Of a stretch of DNA of 39,406 bases, positions 37,981 through 39,406 are shown in pieces. Made by a program: the position numbers and the translations under genes. Source of the DNA: Candidatus Caenarcanales bacterium (GTDB lineage Bacteria > Cyanobacteriota > Vampirovibrionia > LMEP-6097); contig CANHDW010000008.1 of the NCBI GenBank assembly GCA_947459525.1, forward strand, positions 1 to 39,406, written 5' to 3'. The notes under the pieces are model-generated. The model ran no database searches. It saw nothing but the letters and a program-made list of their open reading frames with translations, and was not told where the DNA came from. The stretch's first letter is position 1. Every line of letters starts with the position of its first letter.

Positions 37981-39198
37981 TTATATATTCTTGAAGGATT
38001 CTAACACTTTGATTCCATCTTTAGAAATAATTGGAATTAAATGATTAATCTCTTTTAAATAATTAATAGCTTGCTGAAGTTCTGTCTTAGTGAAAGAACC
38101 TTCTCTTACACTTCTTCCGATAATTCTTCTTAATTGAATTTCGTTTTGTAATCTTAAATCAAGTATGGGTTTGTTATTGGGATTTATTTTCTCATTAACG
38201 CTATGAATTATTTTATTTTTAAGATCTGCTCCTACATCTTGTTGAAACATTGGAAGTTTAGTCAGGCTAAATTCTAAGGCAGCTGCAATTCTTCTAATTT
38301 TTGTAAAAGTATTGAATCCCAAGTCATTAGAGGATTTTGAGACTAAATCAAAAATCTTATTACCTGATAAGTTTGAAGCTTGCATCTCAAGTAATTTTTC
38401 TTTATAAGTGTCAGAAAAGATTAATTGATATAAATCACCTGAATTTTTTAAATGCGGATCTAAGTCAATTATTGTAGGTCTATATCTGAGACCATCTTGT
38501 TTTACTAAGGTATTTTGTAATCCACCAGCGTCAGTTAATTGAACCCCAGCACCAGCTATGGACATTACATCGTGGAAAATCTTGTAAATGTCTTCATCTG
38601 CAAAAATGGGAAGTTTATTAGTTTCTATGAAAGTTGTTAAATGATTTATCAGTTTTTCTACTGCAGTGGTTTTGAGAGAGGTTATAGAATTTATCGTACT
38701 AATACTTAAGGAATCAACGCCAAACAATACTTTTGCAAGGGTGCCATCATTTTCTGTATATTCTGAATTTATAGAATGCTCACCAGATAAAGCTTCTTGC
38801 TGCCAGTATTCTGGATGTATGATTTGTTTGGCGGAGAGTTGTTTTATGGTTGCTAAATTTCTTTTCTCATTCTCTACTCCAGCAAGCAATTTTAATATTT
38901 GGGGATCTGAATTTTTATGCAAAAAAGGTAATTTGACAATGATTTGATTATTATGATTTAAATCTCTTACCTTTAAAATCAATGCAGTAGTAGCTCCATT
39001 TAACCTTTGAATTTCTACTCCTTTAGGCATGACTTCATTTTCTAAACGAAGAAAAAATCTATTTAGATCTTTTGCTGATTTTATGGAAAGGCAAGGATTT
39101 ACAACCTCTTCTGCCCATAATCTATTAATTAAAATAGAGGCATGGTGCAAATTTTCTTGATTTAGTGTGGGGTTTGATAAGTTGTTATTTATTTGCAC
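37981..39198 (-). CDS. Divergent kinase-fold protein (tentative)
   Basis: This 405-residue soluble protein (GTG start) belongs to no family I recognise, but the order of motifs suggests a protein-kinase or aminoglycoside-phosphotransferase fold. IIVKL (K89) would be the beta3 lysine and VENEKRNL (E109 or E111) the helix C glutamate. TDAGGLQNTLVKQDG (D223, N229) would be the catalytic loop, and PTIIDLDP (D245, D247) the metal-binding motif. The C-terminal 150 residues are helical with no recognised domain. There is no membrane segment. It is followed 16 bases later by the DUF3748 gene. The kinase reading is inference and needs structure comparison. Confidence 0.5.
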   Translation of the reverse strand: MQINNNLSNPTLNQENLHHASILINRLWAEEVVNPCLSIKSAKDLNRFFLRLENEVMPKGVEIQRLNGATTALILKVRDLNHNNQIIVKLPFLHKNSDPQILKLLAGVENEKRNLATIKQLSAKQIIHPEYWQQEALSGEHSINSEYTENDGTLAKVLFGVDSLSISTINSITSLKTTAVEKLINHLTTFIETNKLPIFADEDIYKIFHDVMSIAGAGVQLTDAGGLQNTLVKQDGLRYRPTIIDLDPHLKNSGDLYQLIFSDTYKEKLLEMQASNLSGNKIFDLVSKSSNDLGFNTFTKIRRIAAALEFSLTKLPMFQQDVGADLKNKIIHSVNEKINPNNKPILDLRLQNEIQLRRIIGRSVREGSFTKTELQQAINYLKEINHLIPIISKDGIKVLESFKNI

Positions 39199-39220
39199 GG
39201 TGCTTGTATTGTCTTGACTT

Positions 39221-39226
39221 ATTATA
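39221..39226 (-). promoter_or_regulatory. -10 box of the kinase-like gene
   Basis: On the minus strand a consensus TATAAT ends 22 bases before the GTG start at 39198, giving a leader of about 16 bases. There is no clear -35 at the right spacing. Confidence 0.35.
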
Positions 39227-39302
39227 GCTCAAGATAATGCAATGTATTCTTAATTTAACAGCAAAAATTCCTAAAGAAAATCTAAAGGAAGGTAGTGGAA
39301 TA

Positions 39303-39406
39303 TTAGCTAGGCTTAGGTATTAAGGAGTTAGAGGTAGGATCGTAGATATATTCTCTCGGTGGGCTAGTGAGATAAGTAATCAAATCCTGCCATGAATTAA
39401 AGAGTA
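39303..39406 (-). CDS. 3' end of an unknown gene (partial)
   Basis: A frame enters from the right edge on the minus strand and ends in TAA at 39303. The 33 visible residues include FNSWQDLITYLTSPPREYIY and end DPTSNSLIPKPS. Composition is protein-like, and the other frames are interrupted. No family can be assigned from this fragment. The 104 bases between its stop and the kinase-like gene carry that gene's -10 box. Confidence 0.4.
   Translation of the reverse strand, partial: LFNSWQDLITYLTSPPREYIYDPTSNSLIPKPS

Noticed and set aside
1-39406. CRISPR arrays, rRNA genes, prophage or complete IS elements
   Set aside because: No regularly spaced repeats, rRNA-like sequence, integrase or complete transposase was seen; the only hint is the 22-codon fragment at the left edge.

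Overview
The window is a low-GC (roughly 35%, by eye), densely coded chromosomal segment from a diderm, flagellated heterotroph. Several markers point to a non-photosynthetic lineage of the cyanobacterial phylum (Melainabacteria/Vampirovibrionia type). These are a clear Ycf23 (DUF561) protein, the gene order asd-dapA-rnj known from cyanobacteria, and a cell-wall amidase with an N-terminal beta-domain of the cyanobacterial kind. An LptF/G permease indicates an outer membrane. No photosynthesis gene is present. The taxonomic placement is inference. Most genes are housekeeping; there is one tRNA, no rRNA, no CRISPR array, and only a 22-codon fragment of a possible transposase at the left edge.

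Layout. 1-3.5 kb is the accessory part: an SDR dehydrogenase, a DUF4160/DUF2442 toxin-antitoxin-like pair, and a cluster of tiny, tightly packed membrane-protein genes with a decayed duplicate. None of these tiny genes is in the ORF track. 3.5-13.7 kb (minus strand) holds class II aldolase, then gltX-asd-dapA-rnj, nadB, a cell-wall amidase and a coiled-coil protein. In the gltX-asd-dapA-rnj run, rnj appears to start at a CTG overlapping the dapA stop. 13.8-16.7 kb holds a short coiled-coil gene, rpmE, an unknown gene, rluD and, convergent to them, rplY. 16.8-25.2 kb (plus strand) holds a YaaR-like flagellar protein, bifunctional putA, a flagellin whose variable region is replaced by a beta-propeller, and the tldD-pmbA protease pair. 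25.2-36.5 kb holds tRNA-Pro, birA, rpmI-rplT, dnaG, an Lpt permease, ycf23, cysD, a Fic protein with 11-bp operator-like repeats, an MBL hydrolase, pgpH and, head-to-head with it, miaA. 36.5-39.4 kb holds a DUF3748 propeller protein, a divergent kinase-like protein and the 3' end of an unknown gene.

Three themes deserve attention. (1) The 687-residue flagellin has canonical D0/D1 ends around about 400 residues of FG-GAP-like propeller blades. (2) A family of five intergenic hairpins shares a loop motif (GCAGAAATTG) but has entirely different stems, each with pairing preserved, some by G-U wobble. (3) Near-consensus -10 boxes, often extended TGn, lie only 6-14 bases before many start codons. 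This suggests leaderless or nearly leaderless mRNAs beside a minority of genes with Shine-Dalgarno sequences.
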